From Sporichthya brevicatena (GTDB taxonomy: Bacteria; Actinomycetota; Actinomycetes; Sporichthyales; Sporichthyaceae): a stretch of 64,000 nt of DNA. The DNA is taken from positions 1 to 64,000 of the forward strand of contig NZ_BAAAHE010000044.1 of assembly GCF_039525035.1 (NCBI RefSeq). The letters run 5' to 3'. This document shows, piece by piece, positions 59,105 to 64,000 of the stretch; positions within the stretch are counted from its first letter, which is position 1; each line of letters starts with the position of its first letter. A program made the position numbers and the translations under genes. A model generated the notes under the pieces. It saw only the letters and a program-made list of their open reading frames with translations. It was not told the origin of the DNA and searched no databases.

Positions 59105-61423
59105 TCAGTCGAGGGCGTCGAGGACGGACTTGCGGACGGCCTCGGCGCGGGCCTCGTCGAGGGCGCGGCCGGTCACCGGGTCGACGACGTAGAAGACGTC
59201 GACGGCCTCGGCACCCCAGGTGCTCACCTTCGCGGACCGGATGTCGACCTCGGCCGCGGACAGCGCGCGGCCGACGCGGTGGAGCAGACCGGGCCGGTCG
59301 TGGGCCCGGACCTCGAGCACGGTCGCGGTGTCGGAGGCGTCCGCCACGACGTGCACGCTCGGCGGCGGGACGGCGATGCCCGGCTTCTGCACCTGGGCCT
59401 GCTCCCGGCGGGCGAGCCGCGCGCTGACGTCGAGCGAGCCGTCGAGGGCGCGGACGATGTCGCCGCGCAGGACGGCGGCGTCCGGCGGCGCGCCGAAGTC
59501 GGGCTGCACGGTCCAGACGGTCACCGCGGCGGAGTCGATGGTCTCCGTCACGGCCGACCGGACCCCGAGGCGGTGCACGCCGAAGACCCCGGCCACGGTG
59601 GCGAGCAGACCGAGCCGGTCCGGCGAGACCACGGTGACGATCGTCCCGGAGTCCCCGGACTCCGCTCCCCCGATGTGGACGTCGATCGCGCCGTCGCGGG
59701 CGAGCGCGCGCTGGTCGTCGGTCAGGGGCGAGGAGATCGGCACCGGCGTGCCGGACAGCGCCGCGCGGGCCCGCTCGACGAGGGTGTCGATCAGGTTGAC
59801 GCGCCACGGCGTCCACGCGGCCTCGCCGGTCGCGAGCGCGTCGGCCTCGGTGAGCGCGTGCAACAGGTCGAGGTTCTCCACGGTCCCGACAGCGTTCGCG
59901 ACCGCCTCGATCGTCTTCGGGTCGTCGAGGTCGCGCCGGGTGGCGACGTCCGGCAGCAGCAGGTGGTGCGTCACGAGCATGGCGAGCACCTCGACGTCCG
60001 CCTCGGAGAACCCGAGGCGGGGCGCCAGGTCGCGGACGATGGTCGCGCCGACGACGCTGTGGTCGCCGGGCCAGCCCTTGCCGATGTCGTGGAGCAGGCA
60101 GCCCACCAGCAGCAGGTCGGGTCGCGCGACCCGGCGGGTCAGCGCCGCGGCGTTGGCGGCGGCCTCGACCAGGTGCCGGTCGACGGTGAACCGGTGCACG
60201 GCGTTGCGCTGCGGGCGGCAGCTGACGCGCGCCCAGTCCGGGATCAACGTCGTCATCACGCCGGCGAGGTCGAGCGCCTCCCACACGGCGACCGCAGGGC
60301 GGCCGGCGCCGAGCAGGCGCACCAGTTCCTCCCGGGCCGCGTCCGGCCACGGCTCGGGTAGGCGCTTCGCCGACGCGGCCAGTCGGTCGACGGTGCCGGG
60401 CGAGAGCGGGATGCCCGCCTGCGCCGCCGCGGCGGCGGCGCGGAGCACCAGGATCGGGTCGCGCGCGGGATCGGCGTCCCGGGCGAGGACCGCCTCCCCC
60501 TCGGACTGGACGACACCGTCCGCGAGCGGCGTACGCGGCGCGGGTTTGCCCGCGGTGCCGCGGATCCGGAAGCGCCGGGTCCGCGTCTCCAGCACCTGGT
60601 CGACCCGGCGCCAGGTGATGTCCGAGGCGTAGGCGATCGTGCGCCCGACCTCGGCGAGCGACCGCATCAGGGCGATCGCGTCGAGCAGGCCGAGCGCGCT
60701 CGCGACGTTCTCCTGCTCCTGCAGCACCAGTCGGTCGGTGCTCCGGCCGGTGACCGTGTGCAGGGCGTCGCGGACGTCGAGCAGCCGGTCGTGGGCGGGG
60801 CCGATGCGGGAGTGCGGCACGTCCGCCACCCACGAGGCCTGCACCGCGCGGAGCGTGACCAGGTCGCGCAGACCCCCGCGGCTCTCCTTCAGGTCGGGCT
60901 CGAGGAGGAACGCCAGTTCCCCGTTGCTCCGGTCGCGCTCCTGCGCGGACTCCCGCAGTTCGGGCAGGCGCTTGGTCGCGGCCGAGCGCCAGTCGGCGAG
61001 GACGGTGCTGCGCAGCTGCTCGGTCAGCCCGACGTCCCCGGCGACGTGCCGCATGTCGAGCATCCCGAGCAGCGCCTTGAGGTCCTCCCCCGCCACCGCG
61101 CGCGCCTCGGCGACCGTGCGGACGGAGTGGTCGAGCTTCACGCCGGCGTCCCAGATCGGGTACCAGACGGCGTCGGCGACCTCCGCCAGGCCGCGCTTGC
61201 GGGCGTGCAGGAGCAGGACGTCCAGATCGCTGCCCGCGACCATCTCGCGCCGGCCGTAGCCGCCGATGGCGACAAGGGCGAGCCCGCTGTCGTCACCGCC
61301 GGAGGCGGCCCGGAGCAGCTCGATGAGCCAGCCGTCGGCGGCGTCGGAGAGCGCCGCCCGGCGGTCCGGCCCGAAGGGCATGTTCCGGGCCAGCAGCGCG
61401 GCCCGCTCCTGCGCGTACGTCAC
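59105..61423 (-). CDS. glnD: PII uridylyltransferase/uridylyl-removing enzyme (GlnD)
   Basis: Modifies PII protein in response to nitrogen state; actinobacterial GlnD adenylylates PII. The 772-residue protein has the nucleotidyltransferase motif IGGYGRREMVAGSDLDVLLL, the HD hydrolase motif LVGCLLHDIGKGWPGDHS, and two C-terminal ACT domains (VTVVSPDRLGLLATVAGVFGV and VRAHDRPGLLHRVGRALSAA). It lies 28 bp after glnB, completing amtB-glnB-glnD. Confidence 0.94.
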   Translation of the reverse strand: MTYAQERAALLARNMPFGPDRRAALSDAADGWLIELLRAASGGDDSGLALVAIGGYGRREMVAGSDLDVLLLHARKRGLAEVADAVWYPIWDAGVKLDHSVRTVAEARAVAGEDLKALLGMLDMRHVAGDVGLTEQLRSTVLADWRSAATKRLPELRESAQERDRSNGELAFLLEPDLKESRGGLRDLVTLRAVQASWVADVPHSRIGPAHDRLLDVRDALHTVTGRSTDRLVLQEQENVASALGLLDAIALMRSLAEVGRTIAYASDITWRRVDQVLETRTRRFRIRGTAGKPAPRTPLADGVVQSEGEAVLARDADPARDPILVLRAAAAAAQAGIPLSPGTVDRLAASAKRLPEPWPDAAREELVRLLGAGRPAVAVWEALDLAGVMTTLIPDWARVSCRPQRNAVHRFTVDRHLVEAAANAAALTRRVARPDLLLVGCLLHDIGKGWPGDHSVVGATIVRDLAPRLGFSEADVEVLAMLVTHHLLLPDVATRRDLDDPKTIEAVANAVGTVENLDLLHALTEADALATGEAAWTPWRVNLIDTLVERARAALSGTPVPISSPLTDDQRALARDGAIDVHIGGAESGDSGTIVTVVSPDRLGLLATVAGVFGVHRLGVRSAVTETIDSAAVTVWTVQPDFGAPPDAAVLRGDIVRALDGSLDVSARLARREQAQVQKPGIAVPPPSVHVVADASDTATVLEVRAHDRPGLLHRVGRALSAAEVDIRSAKVSTWGAEAVDVFYVVDPVTGRALDEARAEAVRKSVLDALD

Positions 61424-61451
61424 GTGCGGTCGACCGGGGACACCACGCGGA

Positions 61452-63165
<1,714 letters not shown>

Positions 63166-63191
63166 CGTCGACCCTTCGCGTCCGCGGTCCT

Positions 63192-63219
63192 GCGCCGACC
63201 GTGGGGACACGGTCGGCGC
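63192..63219 (-). promoter_or_regulatory. Stable hairpin in the amtB leader
   Basis: GCGCCGACCGTG (63192-63203) and CACGGTCGGCGC (63208-63219) form a perfect 12-bp stem with a four-base loop, 27 bp upstream of the amtB start and downstream of the GlnR sites. It would be within the 5' leader and may affect translation or mRNA life. No anti-structure is evident. Confidence 0.5.
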
Positions 63220-63236
63220 GACGGTTTCGGGACGCG

Positions 63237-63263
63237 GTTTCGACCGCGTGACACGAGTGTTTC
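63237..63263 (-). promoter_or_regulatory. GlnR-type binding site, amtB-proximal
   Basis: On the minus strand GAAAC-n6-GTCAC-n6-GAAAC, which matches the GlnR consensus of alternating GTnAC and GAAAC half-sites every 11 bp. It is about 75-100 bp upstream of the amtB start. GlnR activates ammonium assimilation genes in actinobacteria under nitrogen limitation. Confidence 0.75.
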
Positions 63264-63278
63264 CGGATCATCACCAAT

Positions 63279-63305
63279 GTTGCGTCCGTGTTACGTCTGT
63301 GTTGC
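63279..63305 (-). promoter_or_regulatory. GlnR-type binding site, amtB-distal
   Basis: On the minus strand GCAAC-n6-GTAAC-n6-GCAAC, three half-sites with the same 11-bp spacing as the proximal site, 16 bp further upstream. The GTnAC element matches GlnR exactly and GCAAC is a one-base variant of GAAAC. Confidence 0.7.
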
Positions 63306-63340
63306 GCACCTCTCTCGCCGATGCCGGTCAGGACGTGCGA

Positions 63341-63375
63341 AAGGGGCCCGATCCGCCGAGCGGATCGGGCCCCTT
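63341..63375 (-). terminator. Strong GC-rich terminator between glnK and amtB
   Basis: AAGGGGCCCGATCCGC (63341-63356) and its complement (63360-63375) form a perfect 16-bp stem with a CGA loop, about 20 bases downstream of the second PII gene on the minus strand, followed by TTTCGC. It separates the two amtB-glnB pairs into different transcription units. Confidence 0.8.
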
Positions 63376-63394
63376 CCATGCCGTGCCGATGCCC

Positions 63395-64000
<606 letters not shown>

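Overview
This window is high-GC chromosomal DNA of an actinomycete (Actinomycetota). The evidence is dense G+C coding with GTG starts and 4-base stop/start overlaps, a WhiG/FliA-type sigma factor next to xerC and rpsB, GlnR-type operators before amtB-glnB-glnD, tandem signal peptidases between rplS and rnhB, and a gene order matching the conserved chromosome core of Streptomyces, Frankia and their relatives. The WhiG homologue suggests a sporulating or motile filamentous lineage. The genus cannot be fixed from the sequence alone. No IS element, integrase other than xerC, CRISPR array, rRNA or tRNA was recognised.

Layout, left to right; most genes run on the minus strand, so transcription is mainly right to left. 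1-4164: translation/transcription operon rimP-nusA-[ELWxxDGT/RTX secreted protein]-ylxR-infB, with an unusual secreted repeat protein inserted. 4308-5278 (+): Tat-lipoprotein plus ferritin-like DUF4439 protein. 5387-9976: HAD hydrolase, proS, a membrane protein and two GNAT acetyltransferases. 10027-14591: ispG-rseP-dxr plus a META lipoprotein (non-mevalonate isoprenoid genes with a site-2 protease). 14662-24698: a polyamine/GABA island, namely gabT, an ABC importer (ATPase, binding protein, two permeases), aminobutyraldehyde dehydrogenase and succinate-semialdehyde dehydrogenase, with a divergent GntR/FadR regulator and a soluble cache-domain protein. 24720-28441: two acyl-CoA synthetases (PrpE-like and FadD-like). 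28487-31305: DUF1501/DUF1800 exported pair. 31369-34795: a Suppressor-of-fused-like protein, rlmN, and divergently glyA behind a probable ZTP (pfl) riboswitch, followed by a 93-residue GyrA exit-gate-like orphan. 34861-38943: cdsA, frr, pyrH, tsf, rpsB. 39286-44785: M23 peptidase (+), whiG, xerC, dprA, comM, yraN. 44892-48740: two tandem secreted heparinase II/III-like lyases. 48938-57384: LURP-one-like protein, DUF2469, rnhB, three lepB paralogues, rplS, trmD, rimM, khpA, rpsP and an amidohydrolase. 57395-64000: ffh, glnD, glnB, amtB, a second glnB and the end of a second amtB.

The most interesting non-coding signals are: (i) a shared long palindrome at three of the five convergent gene junctions, probably a family of bidirectional terminators or REP-like elements; (ii) short tandem duplications of 13-18 bp at the 3' ends of at least seven genes, several copying the stop codon each time; (iii) a recurrent GCCGAACGG motif in gaps; (iv) the glyA ZTP riboswitch with its co-transcribed mini-GyrA gene; (v) two 11-bp-phased triple GlnR half-site arrays; (vi) an 81-bp nested inverted repeat between glnD and ffh; (vii) two pairs of DnaA-box-like 9-mers, each pair 27 bp apart.

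Starts were re-chosen where an open frame runs far upstream of the family start, using ribosome binding sites, stop/start overlap and family alignment from memory. No database search was possible, so family names rest on recognised motifs.
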